A stretch of 64,000 nucleotides of DNA from Aquabacterium sp. (lineage in GTDB: Bacteria; Pseudomonadota; Gammaproteobacteria; Burkholderiales; Burkholderiaceae_C), in NCBI RefSeq assembly GCF_016234775.1, contig NZ_JACRAH010000008.1, positions 1-64,000 of the forward strand, given 5' to 3'. The position numbers were made by a program, and so were the translations under genes. Each line of letters opens with the position of its first letter. Position 1 is the stretch's first letter. The notes beneath the pieces were generated by a model. The model saw only the letters and a program-made list of their open reading frames with translations. It was not told where the DNA came from and searched no databases. Shown here one piece after another: positions 17,342 to 26,748 of the stretch.

Positions 17342-18503
17342 CGTGTGGCTCCCTCAGAGTTCTGTAAATGTCGCAGGCGCGGTCGCCGTACTCTCGCCAT
17401 CCGCCAGCTTGTTTGACGCGTTGGATGGCCTTGTCGCCCATGTTCTTTTGCAGTTCGGGTTGATCTGCCAACTGTTGCAGGCGATCTCCGATGGCCTTGC
17501 CGTCGCGCACCGGGACGATGAAACCTTCTTCCCCGTCCGTCAGCAGATCGGGGCCGCCCGTGTGTGCCGATGCGATCACGACACAGGCGCAGGCCATGGC
17601 TTGTGACAGCACCATGCCGAATCCTTCCTGCACGCTGGCCAGCACCATCGCGTGGCTGCGGCTCATCAGGTCCTTCAATTGAGCTTGCGGGACATGTCCA
17701 AGAACGCGGATGTCCTCGGACCACAGTCCCTGCGCGCGCATGCGTTCAATCAAGGCGTCGGAGGGCGTGCCTGCGAATGTGAGTGACTTGGCGGGATGCC
17801 GCAGTCTCTGGTAGCCCTGCAGCAGATAGGGGATGCCTTTGTTGAGGTTCATGCCGCCGACATACAGCACATCCAGCCGTCCCTTGGCTGGTTCTCCGCT
17901 ACGGGCGAAGGTGCCGAGGTTGACGCCATACGGCAGCAGCTTGATTTTTGAAGCCGCCATGCCTCTGTCGATGAAGGATTGGACGCTGAAGGACGAAGGC
18001 ACGGTGATGCAGTCGGCCTGTTCGTATTCGGCCTCTTCTCGTTCGATGACGCGGGGATCGATGCCATCGAAGGGCAGGCCCCAACGCCGGGCCTCTTCAC
18101 GAAGCAGTGCATCCTGGGTGCGAATGTGTGCCGAACCGCGGTCACAAACATAGCGGGCCCCCATCGATTGGGCCTGCACCCCACTTTGCAGGGCAGATCC
18201 TGACAGACCGACAAAGACATCACAGGGTGGCAACTGACGCTTGACGAAGGCATCCAGAGACAGCCGGATGGCCCACTCCCATTCCCTGATCAGCTTGGGA
18301 CCCAGCCGGTGTTTGGCGGGCATGGCCATGTAGGAGGACTGAAGCCAGGGCCAGGTCCGGATCAGGTCGCGCGGCAAGCCTTCATGCTTCAGTTTGAACT
18401 GCGGGTAACCTGTGAACACGGCCGCCAGTGCGCGTCGCGCGTGCAACTCTCTGGCCAGGTCGAAAGTGTGGAACTTGCCAGGAACGGACAGCACGACCTT
18501 CAT
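17313..18503 (-). CDS. Glycosyltransferase family 4
   Basis: GT-B glycosyltransferase (396 aa). N-terminus MKVVLSVPGKFHTFDLAREL; C-terminal domain with VLYVGGMNLNKGIPYLLQGY and VLASVQEGFGMVLSQAMACACVVIAS, the EX7E motif. ATG at 18503 overlaps the flippase stop by 4 bp (ATGA) and matches the fold start, so the 74 extra residues in the track are dropped. Member of the exopolysaccharide assembly operon. Confidence 0.86.
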   Translation of the reverse strand: MKVVLSVPGKFHTFDLARELHARRALAAVFTGYPQFKLKHEGLPRDLIRTWPWLQSSYMAMPAKHRLGPKLIREWEWAIRLSLDAFVKRQLPPCDVFVGLSGSALQSGVQAQSMGARYVCDRGSAHIRTQDALLREEARRWGLPFDGIDPRVIEREEAEYEQADCITVPSSFSVQSFIDRGMAASKIKLLPYGVNLGTFARSGEPAKGRLDVLYVGGMNLNKGIPYLLQGYQRLRHPAKSLTFAGTPSDALIERMRAQGLWSEDIRVLGHVPQAQLKDLMSRSHAMVLASVQEGFGMVLSQAMACACVVIASAHTGGPDLLTDGEEGFIVPVRDGKAIGDRLQQLADQPELQKNMGDKAIQRVKQAGGWREYGDRACDIYRTLREPHGARAVSGGH

Positions 18504-19777
18504 ACTGGCCTCACCATCATCCTGCGGGCCATGCCGATACACCCCAGCGCGATGGCCATCTCGGCCAGCAAGATGCCCATGCCTACACCCGTGATGCCCC
18601 AGATGTGGCCCAGGCCATAGGCCAGTACGGCTGCGCCGCCGGCCGCTGCGAGCACCCACGCGGACAGCGCAATGTGCTGGTTGGTGGCCATGAGCAGGAC
18701 ACGAGGCACGTGCCAGCTTCCGCACACGGCGGCATACGCCAGCAGCAAGGACATGAGCATGGGCTCGAAATCAATTCGCCCATGGGTCCAGACGTCAAGC
18801 AGCCAAGGGGCCATCCCATAGAGCACCAGGCTCAAGGTGACGGAGATGGCGATGCCTAGCCAGGTCGACCGCATGTAGAGCGCTCGGACAGCGTGGGCGC
18901 CACCTTGCCCGAACAGGTGGGCGAACTCCGCCCACAGAGCGTGGCCGAATGTGCCGGTGACTTGAACCGCGACCCGTGCAATCGTGCGGTAGGTGTTGAA
19001 CAAGGCCACCACCGTGGTACCAAACAGATGGCCGACCAACAAGGTGGCCCCTTGAAAGCTGATGGCATTGGCCAGGGGAAACAGCATGAAGGACAGGGCG
19101 GGCTTCACCATGGCGCGCACCTCGGCAAAACTCGCGTCTGACAGGCCCCATCGCAGCCCTTTGGCCTTTCTTGAGCTGATGTATACGGAAACCAGCACGC
19201 CGCCTGTTCGTGCTGCCAGACCGCACAGGGCCACGCTGGCAAACGAGCCCCATATCAGCAGGCCCGCGATCCAGCCAAGCCACTCTGCCAGCCTGACCAG
19301 TGTGCCTAACGAGGCGCCGAGTGCATAGCGACCAGTGGCACGGAACATGGCGTCGGCCAGGCCACCGATCAGTGTCAGCAGCACGCTGTAGATCAGCGCC
19401 AGCAGGGCTGTGCGCTCGTCGATGTTGGTGAGCCCGGGTAAGGGAAACAGCAGGACGGCCGGCGTGGCCAGCATCGCTGTCACCAGGCAGGTGATGGCCA
19501 TGAAAACCGATGCGCTGTGAAAGACGGCACTGGCCACATCGACACGGTCACGTGCCATTTCCATGGTCATGCGGTTGCCTGCGGTCGAGACCATCCCGAC
19601 GTCGGCCATCGAGAGGTAGGCTGGCAAAGCAGACAGCATCAACCAGGTACCGTAGGTCGGCAGATCCCATCGGTACAGAAACAGGGGCAAGGAAGCCAGC
19701 TGAATCAGCACATTGACAGCCTGCCCGAAAGCGCCGGCCCCCATGGCGGCCACAATCCTCGCCAGCAAGGGACTCAT
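18500..19777 (-). CDS. Polysaccharide flippase (Wzx/MATE-like)
   Basis: 425-residue polytopic protein with about twelve hydrophobic helices, consistent with a Wzx-type lipid-linked oligosaccharide flippase. FGQAVNVLIQLASLPLFLYRW at the N-terminus and SMADVGMVSTAGNRMTMEMA are typical of the family, with paired helices and few charged loops. Overlaps the glycosyltransferase downstream and EpsI upstream by 4 bp each. It would move the finished repeat unit to the periplasm for the Wzy-like protein. Confidence 0.8.
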   Translation of the reverse strand: MSPLLARIVAAMGAGAFGQAVNVLIQLASLPLFLYRWDLPTYGTWLMLSALPAYLSMADVGMVSTAGNRMTMEMARDRVDVASAVFHSASVFMAITCLVTAMLATPAVLLFPLPGLTNIDERTALLALIYSVLLTLIGGLADAMFRATGRYALGASLGTLVRLAEWLGWIAGLLIWGSFASVALCGLAARTGGVLVSVYISSRKAKGLRWGLSDASFAEVRAMVKPALSFMLFPLANAISFQGATLLVGHLFGTTVVALFNTYRTIARVAVQVTGTFGHALWAEFAHLFGQGGAHAVRALYMRSTWLGIAISVTLSLVLYGMAPWLLDVWTHGRIDFEPMLMSLLLAYAAVCGSWHVPRVLLMATNQHIALSAWVLAAAGGAAVLAYGLGHIWGITGVGMGILLAEMAIALGCIGMARRMMVRPV

Positions 19778-20502
19778 GGGCGCTCCAAGGCCAGCTTTCC
19801 TATCAGCTTGAATCGGTCGCTTGGAGGCATGGCCGCGATCAGGTCCCGAAGAAAGGCGTCCTGGAAGGCAAAGGTGTCGTCACGGCGGCTGACTTCAGAA
19901 ACCCGAACGAGCAGGCCGTCCACCTTGTAGCCTCTGATGGCCACGCCCAGCCGAGCCAGATTGCGGTCCAGCGAGCCTTTGGTGGTGATGTAGTCGCCGT
20001 TGCGCACGAAGTAGGTCAATGGTTCTGCGCGCTGATTGGTGCTGGTCCACAATCGCTTGATGGGCATTTGGCCGCCCGGCATGGCGATATCGTGCAACTG
20101 CTCGCTCTCCACCCTGAAGCCCTGAGACGGGTAGCACATCTCCGGCGTGTGCAACTGGGTGTCGGTGGACTGATCCTTGCCGTAGGCCAGAGAGAACATC
20201 AGCACGCGTCCTGATTGCCGGTTCACATAGATGCGGCTGACGGTCTCGCTGTAGATCTTGTTGAGCATCTCGGCCTGAACCGGGTTGACAACGGCGGCGC
20301 CACGTCCTGGCAGTTCCGTCCAGTCGCCAAACTGGCGAGGAATGATGTGCTCATAGACCGGGTTGCCGATCTCATCGGACCAGAACTGGCGGGGCTTGAG
20401 GCCCTCCCCGAAGCCGAATACCAGTGCGAACAAGCCCAGTATGGCGATCAGGATGGCCGGTCGAATCCGGCTTGGCGTGAAGGGCAGGGTAAAGGTGTTC
20501 AT
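19774..20502 (-). CDS. epsI: Exosortase-associated protein EpsI
   Basis: EpsI-family (DUF3485) protein of 242 residues that accompanies exosortases in betaproteobacterial exopolysaccharide loci. A single N-terminal membrane segment (AILIAILGLFALVFGF) is followed by a periplasmic domain with the family motif QLHTPEMCYPSQGFRVE and a conserved TYFVRNGD region. Overlaps the exosortase gene by 4 bp. Its biochemical role is unsettled; co-occurrence with exosortases is established. Confidence 0.9.
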   Translation of the reverse strand: MNTFTLPFTPSRIRPAILIAILGLFALVFGFGEGLKPRQFWSDEIGNPVYEHIIPRQFGDWTELPGRGAAVVNPVQAEMLNKIYSETVSRIYVNRQSGRVLMFSLAYGKDQSTDTQLHTPEMCYPSQGFRVESEQLHDIAMPGGQMPIKRLWTSTNQRAEPLTYFVRNGDYITTKGSLDRNLARLGVAIRGYKVDGLLVRVSEVSRRDDTFAFQDAFLRDLIAAMPPSDRFKLIGKLALERP

Positions 20503-21410
20503 GCACGGACCTCTTCAACTGGCTTGGTGAAAGAGATCATGCGGAACAGGGAGTCGAGCCCGATCATCAACAACATGGCTGATGCGAACAGCACGATGCC
20601 GGCAAAGCCGTGAAGAAAGCCCTGGCCGGCTTCATCTCCAAAGTGGTAGGTGATCAACGTGAGCACGAGCACACGGATCATGTTGGCGGTGAAGGAGATG
20701 GGGATGATGAGCAGTGCCAGCCCGATGTTGCGCATCCAGGAACTGTGCTTGACGACGTTGAGGTAGAAGATGCCCATGGCTTCCAGCATGAACAATGTGC
20801 GCATGCCTGCGCAGGCATCGGCCACCAACAATTGATAGGGGCCGATGGATAGCACCACGCCCGTTCGTGCGATGGGGTAGTCGAATGCCCAGAGCAGGTC
20901 GGCCACCAGCATGGAAATGCGCTCTTTGATGAAGTGGCTGATCGGGTCAAGCAGGAAGCCTGGCAGGGGCACCATGAACAGGCTGAAGAAGACGGGGAAC
21001 TTGAGGTGTTGGAGCAATGGTGTGCCCCCGACAAGCAGGATCACCGCAGCGCACATCGGGATGTAGGAGCCGACTTCGAAGTAAATGATGCCCAGTGATC
21101 GGCCGGCGATGAAGAGCGCAGCGCCAAGTGCCAATACCGGCCATGCAAGCCATTGCCCCTTGGGGGGATGGGCCAGATTGTCGAAGTCCTGCCATCGCTT
21201 GTGCATCAACCAGATGGACAAGGTCAGCATGACAGGCCCATGGCTGTGTTCACCTTGATGCCACAAGCCCGCCGAGCCCTCCTGGAACAGGCCGTAGACA
21301 GTGGGCGCATACAGTGCGGCCAGTCCCATGAACAAGGCCAGCACATCCATGGGCCAGACGACTTTGCGCGTCGATGTCTGAGACGTTACCGATGAAATCA
21401 CAGCAGTCAT
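20499..21410 (-). CDS. xrtB: Exosortase B
   Basis: Membrane cysteine protease/transpeptidase that processes PEP-CTERM proteins. The 303-residue protein has about eight helices and the catalytic triad in family order: Cys200 in VADACAGMRTLF, Arg246 in TANMIRVLVL and His267 in GQGFLHGFAG. The position between EpsG and EpsI is the order reported for the Methylobacillus-type eps locus, where it is EpsH. A PEP-CTERM substrate candidate occurs at 38085-38927 in this window. Confidence 0.93.
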   Translation of the reverse strand: MTAVISSVTSQTSTRKVVWPMDVLALFMGLAALYAPTVYGLFQEGSAGLWHQGEHSHGPVMLTLSIWLMHKRWQDFDNLAHPPKGQWLAWPVLALGAALFIAGRSLGIIYFEVGSYIPMCAAVILLVGGTPLLQHLKFPVFFSLFMVPLPGFLLDPISHFIKERISMLVADLLWAFDYPIARTGVVLSIGPYQLLVADACAGMRTLFMLEAMGIFYLNVVKHSSWMRNIGLALLIIPISFTANMIRVLVLTLITYHFGDEAGQGFLHGFAGIVLFASAMLLMIGLDSLFRMISFTKPVEEVRA

Positions 21411-21438
21411 GGCGTGAGCTAATTAGTGGTCGTACTCG

Positions 21439-22320
21439 TCAGTGTTCGTTGACGAGGACGCCAGCGATCTTCACATTGCTTTTGTTCAGCAATTTGACAA
21501 AGGACTGCATCTTCGGCATGCGGCTGTAGTTCTTGCGCCCAACCAGAAGCGCTGCACCACAATGGACGGCGATGATGCGTGCATCCGAACCTGCGGAAAA
21601 TGCGGGCGTGTCAACCACGATGTGGTCGAACTTGGCAAGCAGTTCGCGCAGCAGCAGGCTGAACGACGCGCGCTGTAGCAGTTCGGTGGGGTTGGGGGCC
21701 AGCACGCCGGCAGGGATCAGGTACAGGTTGGCCAATTGCTCGACTGGCTGAATCACGTTGTGCTCACAGCGGCCGGCCAGGATGTTGGTCAGGCCTGTCC
21801 GGGGCTCCACGCCAAACAGCTTGTGCAATCTGGGTTGGCGCAAGTTCGCGTCGATGATCAGTGTGCGGCCTGGCAACTGGCTGAAGGCGACCGCCAGGTT
21901 GGCGGCCACGAATGTCTTGCCATCACCGGTGTCGGAGCTGCTGACAGCCAGGGCCCGACGTTGGCCAGGATCGCCCAGCACGCCCAGGACCAGTTGTGAG
22001 CGCAGATCCCTGAATGACTCGACATCATCACAGAACGGGTCGTTGGCCACAACCAGTTCACTGTGCAGCTTGGCGCCGCCACCGGGAGCGTAGGGGTAAT
22101 GGAACTGCTGCGCCAGTGCCCAGATGACATCGTCTGCATGAGCCCAGCCCAATGCCACGACAGCCTCACCGAAACGCACACCGTGCTGACGCTGGTAGTC
22201 CAGTGCTCGTTCAACCTGTTCGGCGGTCAAGCCTTTGGTGCGCTGAAGGATCTCGCCCAGGGTATCGACATCCTGGGCTCGTTGGGACGAGTTGTTGGTA
22301 GTTGAATTCATCATCGTCAA
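21439..22320 (-). CDS. epsG: Polysaccharide chain-length tyrosine kinase EpsG
   Basis: BY-kinase-like cytoplasmic ATPase that pairs with EpsF to control polymer length and export. Walker A SSSDTGDGKTF (about residues 127-137) and the A'/B segment TLIIDANLRQPRLHKLFG are clear. Residues about 20-75 (LGEILQRTKGLTAEQVERAL...) resemble the MshEN/GspE N-terminal fold, a c-di-GMP-binding type in other proteins. No C-terminal tyrosine cluster is present: the protein ends KIAGVLVNEH. Starts 4 bp inside the end of epsF. Confidence 0.88.
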   Translation of the reverse strand: MTMMNSTTNNSSQRAQDVDTLGEILQRTKGLTAEQVERALDYQRQHGVRFGEAVVALGWAHADDVIWALAQQFHYPYAPGGGAKLHSELVVANDPFCDDVESFRDLRSQLVLGVLGDPGQRRALAVSSSDTGDGKTFVAANLAVAFSQLPGRTLIIDANLRQPRLHKLFGVEPRTGLTNILAGRCEHNVIQPVEQLANLYLIPAGVLAPNPTELLQRASFSLLLRELLAKFDHIVVDTPAFSAGSDARIIAVHCGAALLVGRKNYSRMPKMQSFVKLLNKSNVKIAGVLVNEH

Positions 22321-23747
22321 GCCTCGTTGGGCAGAGCTTTCAAGGCGGGTGCCGACTTGAGCTGGAAGCGTTCTCCGATGCTGCCGATGCCCTGTTTGCG
22401 CTTGGCAAAGGAGGGGATGCTGCCGATCACGGCTTGATTGAGCATGTGTTCAACCTCGCCCGCTACGCGCAATCTGCGGTCCAGGTGCTCGATCAGCAGT
22501 GCAAGGGCCATCGCCATGGACCATGCGACCAAACCGCCCAAGGTCAGGTTCGTGAAGATGCGGGGGCTGGAAGGTATGGAAGGTGCAGCTGCCGTTTCGA
22601 GGATGGACACATTGGCCAGATTGGCCTGGCTTTCCAGGTTGCTGGTGTTCATGCGGGCCAGGATCCCGTCATAGGCGCGTTGGGCGTTGTCAACGTCACG
22701 CTGCAGGATGGCGGCGTCGTCCCGGATGGCCTTGAGCTTGAGCACTTTGCTGCGTTGCAGATCCAGTGAAGCCTTGACCTGCAGCAGACGAGACTGGTTG
22801 ACGCTGTTGCCCACGCCCACGCTGCTGGTGGCACGGCGAATCTCCGTATCCAGCTTGCGAGAGGTTTCCGATATGCCGGTGCGCAGCTCCAGGACGGAGG
22901 GGTGGGCGTCGCCCAGGCGGGTGGCCAGTTGCTCCAATGCGGTCTGCTGGCGAATGAGTTCGCCCTTGAGTTGAGATACCAGTGGACTGTTCATCACGTC
23001 TGGTGACTTGTCGCCTTCAGTCCGGGCCGCATACTGGCGGCTGCTGGAGTCCGCGACGGCCGCTTGCATCATCACGTATTGATTGGACAGTTCGTTGAGT
23101 CGGGTCGTCTCGACATCCAGACGTTCATCGGTGACCAGCAGATCCTGGTTGCTCAAGTAGCTGGACAGTCTGGCCTGTTCCCGCTCCAGTGCTTCCCGAG
23201 CCAGGCGAGCATTGGCATCCAGAAAATCCTTGGACTGTCTTGCTGGTTGATTGCGTAACTCGACGATGGTGTCCATGTAGGCTTGGACAAAGGCGTTCGC
23301 CACGACCGAAGCGAAGCGTGGGTCAGCCGCCTTGTAGCTGACGTGAATCACATTGGATCCACGTGATGGGCGGGCTTCCAGGCTGTTGCGGATCATGGTG
23401 GCCAGCCAGGCATCGAAGTCACCAGTTGAGTTGGTGGCAACCTGCCATTTGGTGCGCATGTCCGGCGAATCGGTCAGGTGCAGGTCCTTGACAACCCGGC
23501 GGGCGACGCGGCTGCTGCTGATCACGTCGACTTGCGTCATCAGGTAGGCCGGTGTGGCCAGGCTGGGAGACACAACGCCCGCAATGGGATCGGCGTTCTT
23601 GACATCCAGGACGATGGAAGCTTGTGCCGTGTAGCTGCGAGGCATTTGCCACGTGTAGATGGCGACGCCCGCGAACACGACGAAGAAGGTGAGCGATGCC
23701 ACCTTCCATCTCGCGCGCAAGATGGCAAAGAGCTGCGAAAAAGTCAC
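22317..23747 (-). CDS. epsF: Chain-length determinant protein EpsF (Wzz-like)
   Basis: Polysaccharide co-polymerase of 476 residues. An N-terminal membrane segment (VASLTFFVVFAGVAIY) and a C-terminal one (LTLGGLVAWSMAMALALLIEH) flank a periplasmic coiled-coil region with the Wzz motif SYTAQASIVLD near the start and a PSSP before the second helix. GTG at 23747 is chosen over the track start at 23831, since GGAGTAGAACCA supplies a ribosome binding site and the family begins at this point. First gene of the overlapping minus-strand eps operon. Confidence 0.88.
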   Translation of the reverse strand: MTFSQLFAILRARWKVASLTFFVVFAGVAIYTWQMPRSYTAQASIVLDVKNADPIAGVVSPSLATPAYLMTQVDVISSSRVARRVVKDLHLTDSPDMRTKWQVATNSTGDFDAWLATMIRNSLEARPSRGSNVIHVSYKAADPRFASVVANAFVQAYMDTIVELRNQPARQSKDFLDANARLAREALEREQARLSSYLSNQDLLVTDERLDVETTRLNELSNQYVMMQAAVADSSSRQYAARTEGDKSPDVMNSPLVSQLKGELIRQQTALEQLATRLGDAHPSVLELRTGISETSRKLDTEIRRATSSVGVGNSVNQSRLLQVKASLDLQRSKVLKLKAIRDDAAILQRDVDNAQRAYDGILARMNTSNLESQANLANVSILETAAAPSIPSSPRIFTNLTLGGLVAWSMAMALALLIEHLDRRLRVAGEVEHMLNQAVIGSIPSFAKRKQGIGSIGERFQLKSAPALKALPNEA

Positions 23748-23915
23748 TGGTTCTACTCCGGCGAAACTGGTCTTGAGGCTGATGGACGCGGAGTGTAGAG
23801 ACCAAGTATGACAAAACGTAGTCTGAGCCAAATGGCTTAGAAGCCTTTGTTCATCGATGTGTCACGCGATCAGGGTGAGCGGAAATATGACTGATTGATG
23901 ACAGTTTGGTTCGCA

Positions 23916-25127
23916 TCAGTTTGCAGCCAGTTTGGGTGGGCTGCCATGGTGTCGCATGCCAAATACCTCCATGGCATCAATGAAGGATTCGGCGGTGCGG
24001 TCAATCAGGAAACGTTGCTTGAAGCACTGGGCGGCATTGGCACGCATGCGATCCCACGTCTGAGGGGGGGTCTGCATCCAGCGCTCGATCAGCCTTTCCG
24101 TGCCCTCTTGCGTGTCGACATCGACCAGGCCGCCTTCTGCCTGTTGAATCTCTCGCCAGATGTTGACTTGGTTGGAGATGAGGACGGGTAGGCCGCAGGC
24201 CATGGCTTCGGCCACGGCAATGCCAAAGTTTTCCTGGTGGGACGGCAGGATGAAGGCATCTGCACAGCGGAAGGCGCCCCACTTTTCATCGCCGGTCAGC
24301 ATGCCCGTCCAGGTGACGTGTGCCTCAAGCCCCAGTTCGCGGGCCAGCTTTTGCATCTGCTTGCCGTAGTCGTGATCGGCCGGTCCGGCCATGACCAGTT
24401 GCACCTTGGCCATGCCGATCGGGTCTTTCTTGATTTGGGCGGCAAAGGCTTTGAAGAGGATGTCCGTGCCCTTTTTTTCGTGAACGCGGCCGAGGAAGAG
24501 CAGCTTGCGCTTGTCATTCAACTCCGGAAAGCGCAGGCGGAAGGCGGCCGTCTGGGCGGCAACGTTGTCTGGCGGGGCACTTGTTCCGTAGTTCACGACG
24601 TATTCGTCGCACTTGTACAGCCAGAAGGATTGGCGAGCCAGGCGACGTTCATCTTCACAGGTGAACATGACGGCCGTGGCATCGCGCAAGACGCGGTACT
24701 CGGCCCAGGGCCAGAACAGCCATTTCTTGAGATGCTTGAGCGGGTAGGTGCGTTTGAACCATGGGTCCAGCATGCCGTGCGTGAACACGAAGTAGGGGGT
24801 GGCCGAGTTGTGCAGGGCCTTCCAGGTTCCGAAGGCATGGTATTGCCAGATGCCGTTGACGATGACGGCGTCGAATCTGTGGGCGTTGGCCTTGAGCCAG
24901 GGTACCCAGCGTGGGCTGTACTGGTAGCTGCCGATGTGGCTGGGCCCCATGGCGTGGCAGGTGATGGGGCAGTCGCGGACCCAGGGGTCATCCGGGTGAT
25001 CCAGGCAGAGCACCTCGATCTGATGCCCATGCTTGCGGTTGATGGTTGACAGTTGCTTGACGCCCTCGATGGGGCCTCCCTTTTTGGGGTCAACCGATGA
25101 AATGCAATGCAGGATACGAAATGACAT
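23916..25127 (-). CDS. Glycosyltransferase family 4
   Basis: 403-residue GT-B glycosyltransferase. Starts MSFRILHCISSVDPKKGGPIEG; the donor domain contains LLFLGRVHEKKGTDILFKAF and FILPSHQENFGIAVAEAMACGLPVLIS, a canonical EX7E motif. It is separated from epsF by 168 bp with no clear terminator. Only 7 bp separate its start from the upstream membrane-protein gene. Probably part of the same exopolysaccharide pathway. Confidence 0.87.
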   Translation of the reverse strand: MSFRILHCISSVDPKKGGPIEGVKQLSTINRKHGHQIEVLCLDHPDDPWVRDCPITCHAMGPSHIGSYQYSPRWVPWLKANAHRFDAVIVNGIWQYHAFGTWKALHNSATPYFVFTHGMLDPWFKRTYPLKHLKKWLFWPWAEYRVLRDATAVMFTCEDERRLARQSFWLYKCDEYVVNYGTSAPPDNVAAQTAAFRLRFPELNDKRKLLFLGRVHEKKGTDILFKAFAAQIKKDPIGMAKVQLVMAGPADHDYGKQMQKLARELGLEAHVTWTGMLTGDEKWGAFRCADAFILPSHQENFGIAVAEAMACGLPVLISNQVNIWREIQQAEGGLVDVDTQEGTERLIERWMQTPPQTWDRMRANAAQCFKQRFLIDRTAESFIDAMEVFGMRHHGSPPKLAAN

Positions 25128-25134
25128 GAGGCGC

Positions 25135-25707
25135 TTAACCGGCTTGTTCGGGCTGTGATCGGTAGGACGCTCGGGCGTACTGGCGCCGCGCGCAGTCCGG
25201 GCAGACCTTGTGGTGGGTCTGGGCGCCTACCACCTCGGTGAGGTAGCTTTCAAATGGGCGCCAGTAGTCGTCTTGCGCGCACACCCGTTGGCAGGCGTTG
25301 CACAGCGAAACCTCACCCTGGAGGGCCTGGATCTGCTCTTTCAAGGCCTGGTTTCGGCTTTTCACATGTCGAATGGCCGCGACAGCCAGCAGAAAGCAGA
25401 CCATGCGATTGACCGCATTGACGTAGATAAACCAGGGTTGGCTGTATGGGTGGCCACTCAGGTGATCCGCCCAGAACCACAGGCAAGTGGCGAGGATGAC
25501 GGTCAGTACACCTGCGCGGGCTCCTGCCCAGTGCGTGGCGAGGGCCACGGGAATCACATAGAGCAGGAAGACCGAGATCTCGTAGCCGGTGGCCAGATCA
25601 ATGTAGCCACAAAGGGCCAGCGCCCCCAGCACGCTCAAGGCATGCCGCCAACCGGCATGGTTCAGATGCTCGAGCGGTGGGGTTGAGGCGCTGCTTGATG
25701 TGGTCAT
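25135..25707 (-). CDS. Membrane protein with C-terminal Cys-rich sensor-type module
   Basis: 190-residue protein with about four N-terminal hydrophobic helices (residues 25-120), a short coiled segment (SRNQALKEQIQALQGEVSL), and a C-terminal module LCNACQRVCAQDDYWRPFESYL...HKVCPDCARR. That module matches the pattern CASCKxIRD-x-GYW-x(n)-HGxCPDC found at the C-terminus of many PAS/GAF and histidine kinase or receiver proteins, and its four cysteines could bind metal. No kinase, GGDEF or HTH domain is present. Located at the promoter-proximal end of the exopolysaccharide region; possibly a signal input. Confidence 0.65.
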   Translation of the reverse strand: MTTSSSASTPPLEHLNHAGWRHALSVLGALALCGYIDLATGYEISVFLLYVIPVALATHWAGARAGVLTVILATCLWFWADHLSGHPYSQPWFIYVNAVNRMVCFLLAVAAIRHVKSRNQALKEQIQALQGEVSLCNACQRVCAQDDYWRPFESYLTEVVGAQTHHKVCPDCARRQYARASYRSQPEQAG

Positions 25708-25783
25708 GGCGTTGCAGGTTGGTCAGGCCTCCATGCTCGTATCTCCTTGTGGCACCCATTCATACCGGCCTGAGCCGATTGGA

Positions 25784-26683
25784 CTATATGGTGGTCGAGT
25801 CGGCGAAATTGTTGATGGTCTGACGAATCCAGTTGTAGGCGTCCATCAGCAAGGCTTCCTTGCCATCGTTGGGACGGAAGACAAAGTAGGCCTGCATAGG
25901 CAGTGTCACTGGCGGCATCACTGCGCTCAGATGGCGCGAGCGCAACAACGGCGCGCCGGTTGGTGTCACGATCAAGGTGACGCCCAGGCCGGCTTCTGCC
26001 GCCTTGAGCGCGGCAAGGTCGGAGTCCAGGATCAGATCGCCCTGCCGTTCCAGTCGGGGCAGGTTGGCGAAGCGGGCGACGACATCCCAGTCAGCGTGGT
26101 TCTGGCGAGGATGGATAAGGGTGTGCTGCTTCAGGTCAGCCAGATTGTGGATCGGCTTGTCACGCAGCAGCTCAGGCGATGCCACCAAGGTGGCCTGGCA
26201 GGTGCACAAGGGCAAGGCCACCAGTCCGGGCCAGTTGCCGCTGCCCAGGCGGATGGCTGCATCCACCGGGTCATGCTCGAAATCGACCAGATCCATGCTG
26301 GCCTCCAGGCGAACGTCGACATGGGGGTAGGTCGATTGAAACTCACCCAGACGCGGGATCAGCAGTTCGTGGGCCACGAACAGTGAGGCACTCAAGCGCA
26401 GTACAGGGCGTGTGTAGCGATGCAGCAGATCGGCATGGCCCACCCGATAGGTGCTCAAGGTCTGGCCTACCACTTCAGCAAAGGCCGAGCCTGCGTCGGT
26501 CAACTCGACTCGCCGGGTGAGGCGACGGAACAGAGGCATGCCCAGATGCCCCTCCAACTGTTTGATTTGCTGGCTGATGGCTGCGGTGGTCAGATGCAAT
26601 TCGCCTGCGGCCTTGCTGAAGCTCAGCAGGCGAGCAGCCGCTTCGAAAGCGGGGAGCAGTTGAAGCGGTGGGGGTTTCTGCAT
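25784..26683 (-). CDS. LysR-family transcriptional regulator, GcvA-like
   Basis: 299-residue LTTR. The N-terminal winged HTH LLPAFEAAARLLSFSKAAGELHLTTAAISQQIKQLEGHLG is close to GcvA/AmpR-type regulators, and a substrate-binding domain follows (LRLSASLFVAHELLIPRL). ATG at 26683 gives the usual family start; the track start at 26878 adds an unrelated 65 residues. It is downstream of the hydrolase gene on the same strand, with 65 bp between, so that hydrolase may be part of its regulon. Effector unknown. Confidence 0.88.
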   Translation of the reverse strand: MQKPPPLQLLPAFEAAARLLSFSKAAGELHLTTAAISQQIKQLEGHLGMPLFRRLTRRVELTDAGSAFAEVVGQTLSTYRVGHADLLHRYTRPVLRLSASLFVAHELLIPRLGEFQSTYPHVDVRLEASMDLVDFEHDPVDAAIRLGSGNWPGLVALPLCTCQATLVASPELLRDKPIHNLADLKQHTLIHPRQNHADWDVVARFANLPRLERQGDLILDSDLAALKAAEAGLGVTLIVTPTGAPLLRSRHLSAVMPPVTLPMQAYFVFRPNDGKEALLMDAYNWIRQTINNFADSTTI

Positions 26684-26748
26684 ACGGGACGGATGAGTGG
26701 TGCTGCTTGTATGGCGCCTTTCATTATCACTGCTGGCCAGATGGGGCT

